The notes below the pieces were generated by a model. That model saw only the letters and a list, made by a program, of their open reading frames with translations, was not told where the DNA came from and ran no database searches. A program made the position numbers and the translations under genes. A DNA stretch of 64,000 nt from Cloeon dipterum (Eukaryota; Arthropoda; Insecta; Ephemeroptera; Baetidae), in assembly GCF_949628265.1 (NCBI RefSeq), contig NC_088786.1, forward strand, positions 13,640,001-13,704,000, given 5' to 3'. The number at the start of each line of letters is the position of its first letter. Positions within the stretch are counted from its first letter, which is position 1. Of the stretch, positions 10,686 through 45,650 are shown one piece after another.

Positions 10686-13600
10686 AGACTTAAACGCTGA
10701 AAACATTTCAACTTTTCGGTTCGGTTTGATGAGCGTTGGTTGCTTCGATTTTACACTATTTATGTTTCTTTATGTTGAACATATTTGAAACACTTTTGGA
10801 CCATAAAATTGGAAAAAAAAATTTCAACCATACCGCAGGTCGTTGGTTCCTATTGTTGAACGCAAACTATGCGTGTGTTTTGCTTTGTGAGAATCCGAGC
10901 ATTGTTTGGGGGTGGAGTGCGCGGGCTATGCGTATACATTGTATGTACTCTCTTTGCATTGCAATGACGAGAAGAATTGCTTTCAGCAGTCTGACTCGTT
11001 ACTTGCTGGTCTGCACCTTTCCAGCATGCGTAAATTAATTAAACGAAAAAATGTCTAGTGTTTCAATATGAGACCTCAGTGCGAGTTCAAGAACATGAGC
11101 TGAGTCCTTTTCTATGGGCAGGACTTCCTACGATGACGCCCGTACGCGCATGTTATTGGGACGCGAAGGTTGCGCGAGTTTGCTAATATCAGGGGGTTGC
11201 CCATCTCAAAAGATATGAACCTTCAAAACCCAAAACTAGTTTTAGGAGCTAATATTTTTATTATTTTATTAACATCAAATAAAGATTTAAGTTAAAAATG
11301 TGAGATTTTACTTCTTAATGGCTTGACGTCAAAGATGCAGTGCATTTAACATTTTGTCTTGTATTTGCGTCAGATAATTTCTCAAGGGTTAAAATGACCT
11401 AATCCATTTGACGTCAATCATCATTAAAGGAAAAATTCCGAGTTTCGTTTTTTGTGCTCATCATAATTTTTAGCAACGTAAACTTACCTCGATACAAGCA
11501 TTTTGATTGCTAGATTCTTTCAAATTTTTTTTCGACAAGAAACACGCATAGAAACACTGCACCTGGTAAATCAGGTGAGCAAATCAATTGCCTGTCGGCG
11601 GGCAGGAGAGAGAGAGAGAGAGAGGAGTGAGGGTTGCAGAGCCCTCGGAATTATGATACAGGAGCAATCGAGCGCACATAATCGGCGCAAAGCCTGTGCT
11701 GTAAAAAAAGTGAGCGCGCAGTCCGATCGCAGAGCACAATACGAATGGAAGAAAGAAAGACCCTCCGCTCGCTCGCCGCTTTATTTTCATTCTCTCCGCT
11801 CTCACAACGCAAATTGGCTCACGTAATTGTGCAGCAATATGCTCTACCTTAGCCCCAGTGCTGTGCACAATAATGAAAAAGAGACACGTACGTCCTGCCC
11901 TGCATCCATATGCCTGCTCAGCGAGAGCAGCGAACAGAGATTGTGCACATACACAAGCTGAATGAAACAAAAGACGCCTGCTACAACGTTACCAGGAAAG
12001 AAGCAAAGGGTTTGTTCGGGACATTTCTTTCACATACTATAGAGTATGGATCAAATCAATAGTAAAATTAATTGCTGAGCCATTGTACAGCACTGCAAAC
12101 TTGATTTTAATTACACCTTTTTAAATGCGATTTTAAGAAAGTGGTTTTTCTTAGTATTAAGTAAAAATTGGGAAGGAGATTTTAAGTGCAATTTCTGGTT
12201 TAAATATAGCAAGTTTAGTTCTTGGCTCTTGCCATATAGAACTCTATTTATGTATGTCTGTGTGTGTGCATATATATTAAGAAACGTAAAGAAATACAGA
12301 CGCAGCTAATTTCTTGTTAAATTTAAATTGACTGAATGGCTTTTCATTATGCCGAAATTAATTCAAGATGGTCAGCTGAATTGTGAAAATTCGGAGAGGA
12401 GAAAATTGAATTACACGTTCTAGTAATGTACAGCAGCTGTTACAACCCAACAGACCTCATCAGTAGCTTGTGAATATTTTTAGGGAAGGTTAAATCACAG
12501 GGAGGGCGAGTGGCAGGGTTTATAAGATTTCGTCACTTAAATCCTCTTTTCGATTTTAATCAGCAATGAGCTTGGCCGAACGTTTTCGACGACTCGTATA
12601 TCTCTACAGCTAATACTATGGTTATGAATTTTGTCTTGCAAGTTCTGCTGATGAGGCCGGTGGGGCCAAAACCTCATCTGTAAACAGTAGGTGAGAACGA
12701 GTCATATAATTTTTTCCTCTCAGAATTTTCACTGTTCGCTAACCATCCTGAATTACGCGCAAGGTAGAGCCATTTAAGTCGATGTAAATCCACACATATT
12801 ATTTTTGATAGATACCGTTGTATAGGCAGAAGAAAATATGAGAGTAGGTTGTTATATTTTTTCAGTTGAAATTTAATGCAGCTTCCATGGTACATAGCAA
12901 GTTGTTTATTTTTCCATTATTTACTTTTACTGAATTGTCCTGATCAAATAATTTCATGAGCTTAATGTCCCGTGGATGGGCTTATATATATTAAAGGATA
13001 ACTTGAGGAAGTTGCATATAATATCAACCGAAAAATTATTTATCTTTGTTCCTCAGCTTCGTGCGTGTGGAAGCAAGTCGAATCGTATATCTGATTGCTG
13101 TTGACAAGTTTGAAAGTTGATAATTAAAATTTGAAGCGAGAGAGCAGTGCAAACACAAACATTCATAACAATAACTGCAGACACGCGCGCGCCCAGAGTT
13201 AGTAAGAGGGTGCGCAGTCCCGGGGAAAGAAAATTCGCTCGCTCTTCCTCGAGTCCGAAACGCAATTTGGAACGTGTCGTTCGCAGGCGACGGGAGCAGT
13301 GTGTGTGAATGTGTGTAATAAGCGGCCGAAGATAATCCGGCAAACAAAGGCAATAACTGTGCCGCGCTCGCTGCATTTTGTCACCCGCTCGCGCGCCGCG
13401 TGTGAATAATCATCAAACGCACTCTCTCGCCCGCTCTTTCACTCGCGAGGGGTGATTATTTCCATACTGCACGCTCCGATTGTTAGCGGCATTGTTGGTG
13501 CCTCGTTGTTGTCACTCACGCCCCGCCGGTGCATATTTATTTTGTGTGCCGTGCGAGAAGAAACGCGCTCGAATTCGGAAAATGGGGGAGGGTCAGCGGC

Positions 13601-16116
13601 GGGCGTGTTGCAGAGTTATATATAATTTATTCGATTACGTGCGAATGATATCCGCTGCGGCTACTCTCTCGCCTCTATTTACATATTCGCGCCTGTCACT
13701 TGCACCCGCCCGCCGTGTAAATCAAACCCAGTGCCACTGTATACTGACACTGGTGAGTGTGCAAAGTTCGCATAATATACGTTCTTTGGACAAGATCCAG
13801 AAAAATTAACCCTCGATGCTAAAATATCAGCTTATAGTTTTAATCCTCCCAACTAGGATAGTGCGTTTGTTATTCAAGGTCATTAGTTCATTAGTTTGAA
13901 TGGTTCCAAATTTATTTGTGCAGAAATATAAAAGTACCTTATATAATCTTATTTTTTGTTAATGGATAAATATAACATTTAGCGCTAAAAACTGTTGGTT
14001 TCAAAGTAAGAAATCTTCCTAATTCTGATCCCTGACAGCTTCCACTACTGTTTGGACCGAGCATGCCATCTGGTATTGTAATAATACTAAAAGCCCACAG
14101 GCATTTTATTAGTTATAAATTATTTTTAATATATTCTTCACCTTCCGAAAGAGAAGTTAATCGAAACAAATCTTTGATGCTATAGGGTGATTGCGAATCA
14201 GGTGGGAGGTAAAGCACGCTCTTATTCGTACATACGGGTTTCTTATTACAAAATCAGGATTATCTCGTTTTGCCTGAAGAATGCTAAGAATTGATTGAAT
14301 TGGTCAAGCTGGATGCAATGACTAATAATTGTGTATATATCGTATACATAGCTTTAATATATACCATTTTATTATTATTATCTATTGTTTGAATATTATT
14401 GTATATATGTTCATTCTAACTCACTTATTACAGTCATACTAAATTCGCTAAGAAATGAGAAGAGTAAGAATAGGGCCGCATTTCCAGCTAACAATGTGAT
14501 AAAACTCTACCCCAGAGAGCAAAAGCCAAAATGGGCATAAAATAATATCACACAAACACAACTTAAAAGCGTGAGATCACAAGCGCCTTGCACAGCGAAG
14601 AAATAAAAAATTGTATGATTAATTTTGGGCATGATTCAAAATATTCGACGCAGACAGCATTATTTTTTATGACAATAAAAGAGTTGTGCCGGTGGCGGCG
14701 TTTTGTTCATAATAATTGGAAGAAAGAGAGATTTGTGCAAGCTCGGCGCGCGCGAGTACGTTTTTAATCCTGCCGACGGCAGCCAGCAGTCAGTCAGCGT
14801 GCCGCGCGGACAATGGCAATCAAAAGTATTGATCCTCTCGTTAGTTCATTACGCGTTGGCAATGGAATTATTATTTCCCGATTTGCGCCGCGTGTGCTTT
14901 TGAAAGGGTTGAATCAAATCGCACCCTTCCTGTACACGACCTCGTTCTCATTCTTTCGTAATCAATCTGCAGGGGGTGCAATGAGCGAGCTAGACGATCG
15001 GTATGCCTTTATTATTTTTTATTAAATCCAAAACTTGAAACAAATAATTGAAGCACCTTATTATATTCTATTTTTGCACACATCGATTTTTATAAAAATA
15101 TTTTAGTATAGGTAATTGATTTTGAGCTTCAAAGCGATTTCTTTGAAATTAATTTTTTTTTTCAATCTTAACATAAGCATGAATTTTAATTTTACAAGAA
15201 AAATTAATGGAATGCCACCAGAAAAAAGTACTAATGTGTTTTTCAGAACCAGGTTTGATAATGATGATGTTTGGGATAAGGGATAAGCTCTTTTACAAAA
15301 TTTTTAATCTTTCAATATTGACTGCACAGTAAAAAAACATTTACCAATTAAATTCGGCAATTTTTTCATTTGTTTTAACGTCATTGTAATAACACCTGTT
15401 AAATATTTTTAGCTCCTAAAAATATTTGTGGTCTGCACGTTGGTAGGTACGAGACGAAGTTGCTCTGCTGGCCCATAATAACAAAGAAGTTAAACCTAAA
15501 AACAAAACACAATTGAAAAAAAAATTCTTTTGAATAACTATTGGGAACAAAAAATGGGTTAAAAACCTTGTGCTAGCCTACTTTTCTAGTTTTTCAAGTT
15601 AGAAAGTTTCCACCAAGTATATGTTGCACTTTCATTTTATCTTATATTCTAAGAAAATTATAACACTTCAAAACTTCATGTTTTACGTGTGTATGGAGAC
15701 CTCTCACTTTTTGACCATATTTTTTTATTCTCGCCAGCATAGGTCGCTTGATCAATGTGATTTTTATGTAGAAAATGATAATATGTGAGTTTGTTGAAAG
15801 TGTGAGCTCACTTTATATTATAACGAGGAGTGCTAAAGGCGGAAAGAGAAAAGAGTGTTATACTCAAAAGGGGTCTTTATCAATTCTAGTCTTGGTTTTG
15901 GGCTTTAGTTTGCTAAAAATCCCAGCCATCCCAAACTTTCCCGTGTTCACCCTGTTGAGGAACAAAAACGAAAGCATAATTTTCGCAGTTTCCCCCTTGA
16001 TCTACGGTTTGTGCGAACGAGGGATGCGATTCGGGTGTGCACATTATAGGATGCTGTTCCACACACACACAGCAGCAGCAGCACACACACAGAGTTTTAA
16101 TGGCGGGCGGGCTGGC

Positions 16117-16176
<60 letters not shown>

Positions 16177-19100
16177 CGGGTGGCGCGGGGTGTTTGCATG
16201 AAGCGTGCTCTAATGACGTTTGAATGTTAATGACGCCTCGAGAGGCCGGTAATGACTTGCCTTACAAGAGAGAGCGAGCGAGAGCAGCGCGGGAGAAGAA
16301 GAAAAAAATAATATCCACCCTTGTGTGCGCCTCACGACTCCCCTTTAAATATTAAAAACCACCCCTTTCCGCCGGAGTTTCGCATTTCTCGCCCTCTCGA
16401 GCCATGAATATGTACATTAGGCCCAGCAAGGTATGACACGACGGACGGACACGCTCTTGTGTGTGCGTACACATTCTCTGTCAGTGTCTGTCTCTGCTGT
16501 CTGTGTGTGCGTGCCTTTGCTTGTGTCGAGCGCTTTATTATGCACCCCGGACGGGCACTAATGTTAATTACTCTTTCGAGATGCAGCGAACGCTCTTTCA
16601 CAATTAAAATTGCAAACTGAGACACAGGCTTGGGGTGCCTCAACGGCGAGCGTGCCACTTCAAACCCGATTCTCACTTCTCTCTTTTTCGCTGCCGTTTT
16701 GAACAAAAAAGAATAGAATTTTGTGTTGTATTATTTTTAAAAAGGAAGAACACTAGCATAAGTATTTTCACTGTCTTTTCTCAACAGCCATTTGAAATTT
16801 ATGCGTGGAGAATTTTCTCCAGGTGACAATTGAAATAAAATGTCTGAATATAAATTAAAAACAGGGTAGTATAGGTGAGAATCATGGTATAATTATATCC
16901 TATATGCAATCTTCAATATCCACATAGATTTGGGAAAATCCAATACCCTTTATATTTCTACTTTTGCGGTACATTATTGCTAAAACAAAAAAAAAACACA
17001 CGTAGGAAGTTTAAGCAAACCATTCCTTATTTGTTGCAAAATCTATCTTTCAAGTAAATTATGAATTTGATTTAGTCTTAAGATAAAAACCTTAGCACTA
17101 AAAAGTTAAATCTGAATGTTCAATTCGCAGTCAAAGATATGCACGATGACTCTGGAGATTCTCCTCCCTCAGTGCGGGAGGTCCAATTTGGTGATGCATC
17201 AAATTCAAGCAGACTGAAAATCCTCTGGCGAGCTGCACCAGAGATTTGAGGCAATTTGGTGAGAAACTCGCATTGAACAGGCAACGAGCTCGCTCCCTTA
17301 CCTGTCGTTTGTGGAGATGGCATGCAGCAGATATCATTATTCCGACTTGACGAGCAGCACAATGCGTTTTCCGCGTGTGCGACGGACGGGCTATGCTTCT
17401 CGCCGAGTCACGGCGCCCGACCAAAATGGAGCCACTTTGCCCAAAGAGACGGAGAGCAAGCAGCGTTTCCTCTGGACACGGGGCGACATGTGTGGGCCGA
17501 TGGCTATCTCCAAAGTGGCCCTGATTTGGGAAAATGTGTGAGATCACTTCCTTGATGGTTTTGACGCGGCGATAATAAAATCCGTCTCTCTTATTTTTTC
17601 TGACAAACAGGATGAGATGAACTTTATTGCTAGTATGTACAAAGGCTCAACAGTGAATGGAGTCACAATAATAAATATTTGATACAGATTATAGAGATTC
17701 TCGGTTCTTCTTCTTTTTTCTTCCATTGTGTTTTATGAATTCGTTTGTCTGTGTTTGTGTTAATTATAATAATAATGGACTTGGACAAAAATCGAGTTTT
17801 CTCTTAGCGACACAATTAGGTTTGTTTTATTTTGTATAATTAATATGGCTACACAATATGCGACTGCCTTTGCATTTTTCGTCTTATTAAACCTAATTAC
17901 GTATGACAAATTACGGTGAGAAAATGCACACGAGCGCCATGCTTTGCTGCTCTAAACACGTTCAGGTGGCAATTTCTGCTTTACATGATAGCGGGAATTG
18001 CGTGAGTTTGTGCGCAACAATTCCGTATTAAAATTGTGCACGACAGTTCTTCGTTTAAAATACAAGTTGGAAAGGACGTGCCGGGTTGAAAATGACGCAT
18101 TTTCACTTTGGAAACAAATCCATTTAGAGTACATAATCTATACACAACATATACACCAAAGAGTGGCTCGCATAAAATGGGCCGGATCCCTCTTTGAACA
18201 TCAATTTAAGTTCGAAAATTATACACTCAACACTGGGATGGGCACTTTTGCTTTGGATGAAAATCAACACCAGGGGTTTGAAGAAAATCGAACGGTGAAT
18301 GTTCTTTTAAATCAACTCAAATAAGGAGATCTAATCACTAAGCTGCATTGTTGAGCTTGAGAACGACAATATAAAAGCAGATATTTTAAACCATCACTAA
18401 CTTTTTTCTATAAAGGGATTTAAAAACTTTTTTTAAAAGCGAAATATTTTTCTATTATTAGGCTATACCAGGCCATACATATTCTTCGACTAGAATTCAG
18501 CAAACAAATTAATTATATGCCATCATTAAGAAATGACTTGAATAAATAATCTTGTCTTGAAAAATTCTGTTGTGTATAATCACATTTTTTCGTACAAAAA
18601 TCAAATTTGTTTTTTTACGTTTTTGTTGAATTTTGTCTTTATTTCGATGCCACAAGTATCCAAAGAGAGTATGTGGATAAAATAATTTTATTTGACTTGC
18701 AAAAAAATCAACAGATGACGTAGTAGTGCTCTGATAATTTGTTCAAGATTTCTTTTAGAAAAGATGTTGCTTTATATTCACCTTCGATTTTTTTTTAATT
18801 TACAAGCATGCTTTGTTAGCTTACATTACTATTCAATCTAAAAAAAAAATTGCAAGCTCGGAACGATTGGATCATTCCTCAAAAATACGGGTCAAATGAG
18901 AAAAATCGCTGTCAGGAAATCCTCGGAAAACTCACATAATATAATTACACTTTGTAGACTGCTAAGGTGCTCTTCAATCGCTTGTTTTCCGCGGTTCTGC
19001 CCATCCCTCGACTAAAACGCACGAAAGCCGCCTCAAAATTTCGGGCACGTCCTTATCAATGCCCAGATTAAAATTCGTATACGATTGGGGGTGCGTGCGC

Positions 19101-19223
19101 AAAGCTTTGTCCATCAACCGACACAACACACTGCTCGTCACTTTTGGTGCGCGGATTCGATATAATTATTTACACACTATAAAATGTCCTGCTGCTCTGT
19201 CAATCATGGTCGGATTGCGGCGG
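10686..19223. other. Gene-free region with GC-rich islands, 3' of scro
   Basis: No coding exon was recognised in this 8.5 kb stretch. GC- and CpG-richer islands occur near 11580-11960, 13040-13780, 14690-15000, 16000-16700 and 17120-17560, separated by AT-rich DNA. They contain (GA)n and (CA)n tracts and overlapping meaningless open frames on both strands. Such islands around a developmental homeobox gene are candidate enhancers. scro would end its transcript here; TTTATT at 18687-18692 and 18638-18643 are possible reverse-strand poly(A) signals. Confidence 0.4.
16117..16174 (+). repeat. (GA)n microsatellite
   Basis: This is a nearly pure GA dinucleotide run inside a GC-richer island. GA tracts can bind GAGA-type factors in insects; here that is only a possibility. 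Confidence 0.95.
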
Positions 19224-41343
<22,120 letters not shown>

Positions 41344-41353
<10 letters not shown>

Positions 41354-41367
41354 CGCCAGGTCACCAT
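41344..41367 (-). promoter_or_regulatory. scro: Short uORF overlapping the scro start codon
   Basis: On the - strand an ATG at 41367-41365 opens the seven-residue frame MVTWRCP, which ends in TGA at 41346-41344. It overlaps the scro ATG (41353-41351) in another frame. If the leader includes this point, ribosomes that start here would read past the main start, which could lower translation. The effect is inferred. Confidence 0.45.
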
Positions 41368-41850
41368 TGAGCTCAGGCAGTAGCTGCAGCTCGGCAGCCC
41401 TGCTCAGGTCGTGTTGCTCGAACGGCGTCGAGGAAGCCAGCGCGGCGACCGCCAGTGGTCCTGCCTTGCCTGCACACGGACTTTCCTCCTGTCTCCTCTA
41501 TTTCTCTCTTCCTCTGCGGTTTCGGGACAGCGCTACACTCGTCTGCCGTACACCACAGCCGACATGCTACGACTTCGCCGACGGGAAGGGCCCCGACATG
41601 CCGCGGTACTCCGCGGGGCGGCACCGCATCCCCTCCTCACTGCTTTGGCTGAGCCCGCCACTCCTCCGAGGGCGGCTCCGCAGATCCGCGGATGCGCGGT
41701 CCGCGAGTCGTCAGCGCGCGAGAGCGACTCACTGTGTAATAGCGCTCCGTCCCATGCTTCCGGGGTGTCCTGTGTGTCAACCGTTTTTCAGCACCCTTTT
41801 TCGCTTCTCTCATCTGACCAAACGGCTCTGAAATCGGAGCTGTGAGCCAA
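41354..41850 (-). promoter_or_regulatory. scro: GC-rich scro 5' leader and promoter region
   Basis: About 500 bp of CpG-rich sequence lies immediately upstream of the scro ATG and ends sharply at AT-rich DNA near 41850. It very probably holds the 5' UTR and core promoter. I see no clear TATA box and cannot fix the start site. Open frames on both strands here are by-products of base composition. Confidence 0.5.
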
Positions 41851-42978
41851 AATCTCAGTCAACGCATATTCAAAAAATCTATAGCAGCCTAGCTTCCTCA
41901 CGTTCTAGTGTTTGAGAAAGAATTGTATTTTTGAATTTGTGAGATTTTTGTAAGCCAGCAAAGGCTTTATGCTCAGCTCGGCATAAAGGAGAGTGTAGCT
42001 GGCCGAGTGCAGCACGACTCGTCCGCCAAGGGTGGCTTGGCCACGATGGGCCAAGACCGCGAGAACGGTTTCGCATTAAATTGCGGATATAAACCATTAT
42101 TTCAAGTTGATTGTTCAATCTACCAAAATTTTTGAAACCTGACCAACTGGCTGTAGTGCGCCCATGTGACGACTACAAAACTGATATAGGATAATTTGGT
42201 GATGACGGCGGAAGATCGGAGTTTAGAGGACCTTGTACCTATGGATCTGCAACGGCAAGATTCTGAGTGAAGTCCAACGTTCATGCCAAACGCCTTTTTT
42301 TGTATTGATAAGTATGAATGTGTTATTGTATTGACTAACCCCTGAAGTTATTATTTGGTCGAAACGTCTTTATAATTAAATCGACGTCTTTTAAAGAATT
42401 TTATAGAAATTCTGATGATTGATTGCTAATGTCTTTCCACAATTTGTGTGAATATGTTGAGAATCTCCAAATACTTGAGCTACCCTAAAGAATCATACTC
42501 TCCTGTACTGGCATCCCACCTTTAACTGTTACAATATAAAAGCTATACTCAATTTGAAACATAAAGATTTCCAATGACATGCATATAGTGCATAATTTTA
42601 AAAAATATTTATACAGTAAAATTGCTGTTGACGTGGAATATAGGATTATATATCAATTAATTATCACTAACCACGCACTCAAAAACACTTAAAAAAGAAC
42701 CACTTTGCAAATCGTTTATTCAATTACATCCCGTTTAATTATTCATGTTCCATCTCGTATCAATCACGAGTACACAAGCCAAAGGGCACTCGAGCCCGCC
42801 TTCAAGAGGTGCATTCACTTGCTCTCCGGCGGGACCCATTCATCGGCGGGAACGCAGTCAGCGCAGTTATAGCGTTCGGTTGTGATTCGCATGTCGAAAA
42901 ACCACCGAGATTTGTTTTGATTTCAGCGGCTGATTTGCGGAGCTGCTCTCAAATTACAAATAAATCCTTCAGAGGCAT

Positions 42979-43023
<45 letters not shown>

Positions 43024-43868
43024 GTTGTTATTTGACTGGAGGAGCACTTATTGAAGAGTAGCGAGAGCGAGTCGAGGGCGCTTCAGGGTAATTGCAAACG
43101 CCGCCGCAGCGCCACGCGCAGGAAACAGCCTTTTTTAGGGTGTTCTCAGGCATTGCCGCACAAGATGCACTCGAGAGCTAAGTTGTCATCAATATTTGAG
43201 AGGTCATGACCTGCGCCAATATTATCATAAGTAAAAGTGGTGTGCGTGTGTGCTCGCTGTGCTGGAGATGCGGCAGCAAGTTGTTCTTGTCAGTGTCGAG
43301 AGCGCTCTCAAAAACAACTCGCTCGTCTCAATGGCTTTTGCTCGCTGCTGCGGCTGCTGCTGCTGCTCGCTGCTTGGCGCATAAACCCCCTTTTCTCGTT
43401 GCGCCAAAGCCACTCAGCCAACGCACGCATCGAGTGCACACACGAATGCTGCGTGTGTACGCACACCTTAATACGCGCGCGGTGTGCACCATGTTTGTGC
43501 TCATTTGCCTGGATTGATGGCACGTTTTGCACGTTGATGCTCCTCAAGACGCCGTTCATGCGCGCACCTCAAAGTGCTTTTCTCTCGAGTATTATTATTC
43601 GTAGCTCGTGTTTTGCTGCTGTTGAGGTACCATAATAAAAGACACTGATGCACCGGTGTATTTATGTACGTGCGGTTGATTCTGTTAAGACTGTTAACCT
43701 GGTGATCTATATAATATATTCAATGGTTCGTCAGGGATGCTGCAATGCGGGTTTAAATGAAGATTCAAGAGAAGTATAATGGTACATACAAGTGGAATTA
43801 ATTAATGAATCATCGAATTACGCGGAGAGAGAATATTTGTTTCAACTGCTGTCATGCGAGGTTGAAGA
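41851..43868. other. Intergenic, upstream of scro
   Basis: No gene was recognised. A GC-richer island spans about 42770-43640 and contains a (GA)n run. The 42330-42400 segment has a degenerate CTGAAG...TCGAAACGTC motif like the ends of some retroelements, followed by a shorter partial repeat of itself. Confidence 0.4.
42984..43019 (+). repeat. (GA)n microsatellite
   Basis: This is a pure GA run of about 36 bp in a GC-rich island about 1.6 kb upstream of scro. Confidence 0.95.
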
Positions 43869-43990
43869 TGCAGTGGGGGTGAAGGTGCAGTAAGGGTGCA
43901 CTGCTTATCAAACACCTTTACACTGCAACCTGGCGACGTGTGTTTTATTTAAACTATTAGGACAGTATAGTGGCGAGAAGGCGCCACACA
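43869..43990 (+). repeat. Dispersed hairpin repeat, copy 2
   Basis: This is the second copy of the 4095-4222 repeat. It keeps the TGCAGTGGGGGTG start, the ACTGCTTATC core and a perfect terminal hairpin, GTGGCG (43970-43975) pairing with CGCCAC (43982-43987) around AGAAGG. Confidence 0.7.
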
Positions 43991-45537
43991 CTATTAAATC
44001 TTCGGAGCTCCATAACTCACAAACTCCGTTGAATAAAAAATTTCCCCCCTTTCGATATCTCTTTTCTCGTAAATGTCGAATCTGAAGAGTTTCCTTGTGA
44101 GTTGGCGAAGGGAGGAATAAAAAATATGTTCCGGAATATGCGCCTATGAAGGCAAAAAAGAACCAAACTAGGATCTCATAATTTTTCAATTGAAATTAAA
44201 TTCCGCTCAGTGCATAACGAGTTGTTTTATATTCAAATTATATAGTAAGTCAATATAGGTTCTACAGAAGCAGCAAATTTCTGAAGGAATACGCAAAAAT
44301 AACCAGCTTGCTATACACTGCTACAGGTTCAAGTAGCTTGAACGATCCTGCAGGAAAATATTTGAAATGAAGTTATTAACAAAGAAAAGTGTGACTCAGA
44401 CCCTTGCGCACGCTATAGCACATTCCTTATAATATTTCCAAAAGAAAAAATGCTCCATATAACCACCTGAAATAACCACAAGTAGCAAATAATATTTTTT
44501 CTTCTGCACAACTCCAATTCACCCATCTGCATAAAGAATGGGGCATTTGGATTGAGGGAAAATCACGCTTACTTGCGGGAGACACCCTGGCACAAACTCA
44601 GAACTGTTTTCGCAGGTGGAGGATCATCTGCTATACACAGAGGGCGTGAAGACCTTTTCGCTCATTTTCGTTGCCGCTTTGTGTAGATGGATCAATAAAT
44701 GTTTTGATGTGTCAATCAGACATTGTAAAATCGGCGGTCGTTATGTATGGTCCATTTCAGCTATTCATAGTGCTGCACAAAGCGAAGGTAAGTTTAAACG
44801 CACTTTTTGTTAAAGGTTCATTGATTGATCATAACATATCAAACAAACGCAAAATTTACACAGGATGGCATTAAAGGTTCTGAACCAAATGACTCTTAAA
44901 TCCGATTAGGAATTTAAGCTGAAACTAAATAGGGACAGTTAAAAAACAATTGTAAACTTTCTGATCAGAGATGGCAATAAAGCTGTGAAATTTCATCACC
45001 AAATTAGAACAGTTAATTTCACTTTTAATTTTCCATTCTTATACCGTATCATCATCATGTAGCTACAAATTACCTATAAAATATGCACAAAGTTCGTGAA
45101 TATTTGAGGCTTGTTTCAAGACCGCAGCTTGGAGAAAGATATATATGATTTAATTTAACTTGTAATTTAATAATTTTAAGATATTATAGCGCATACAAAT
45201 ATTTATACATCATTTCAAACTACACAGTAAATGGTCAGAATTCTCAATCAATGTGCTTGTTAAATTGGACGTCGTTTTCACATATTCTCTATATATGTAG
45301 TATATTTCATATAGTTTCAAACTCTTATATTTGGTGATCTCTTTTAGTTCTTCTGGTATGAGTAGAATCGTTTTATATTCTAGCATATCTATAGCAGTAA
45401 AGAGATTTCTCTCCAAATTTACTCTTTGTATGGCTAAAATAAAAATTGCTTCCAGTCCGAGTGCTGGTGGGTAAAGGCAAAGCGAGTTGTGCCATAAAAT
45501 ATGCTATTTACTTGTTCTAAAAAGTCCTAAAAAAAAG
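43991..45537. other. Intergenic; one possible orphan exon at 44616-44787
   Basis: No known gene was recognised. The 44616-44787 segment is open in two + frames and is bounded by TTTTCGCAG on the left and GAAG/GTAAGT on the right, so it could be an unassigned exon. Neither frame resembles a family I know. Confidence 0.3.
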
Positions 45538-45650
45538 CCCATGTTATCCGTCCGCGGTGATATATTGGGACCCGGGTTGATTTCAGCATTCGTGCGCTAT
45601 ATAAGTATACGGTGTGCATGCCCTTCCCGGTTCCCGGAGAGGGATAAAAA
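45538..45650 (+). repeat. Dispersed A-tailed repeat, copy B
   Basis: A diverged copy of the repeat at 10615-10685 and 47072-47176. It has CCCATGTTATCCGTCCGCGG, CCCGGGTTGATTTCAGCATT, CTTCCCGGTTCCCGGAGAGG and a GATAAAAAAAT tail. Confidence 0.75.

Noticed and set aside
12649..12690. CTGATGA followed by GGCC...GGCC, a possible second hammerhead
   Set aside because: Core box 2 reads CAAA or AAAA instead of GAAA, there is no valid stem III or cleavage triplet, and stem I does not pair.
15775..16230. 151-codon + strand open frame
   Set aside because: Its C-terminal part is a translated (GA)n microsatellite and the rest has no recognisable motif.
42335..42400. CTGAAG...TCGAAACGTC, resembling a hammerhead core
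   Set aside because: Box 1 ends in T instead of A and no stem II pairs. At best it is a decayed retroelement end.
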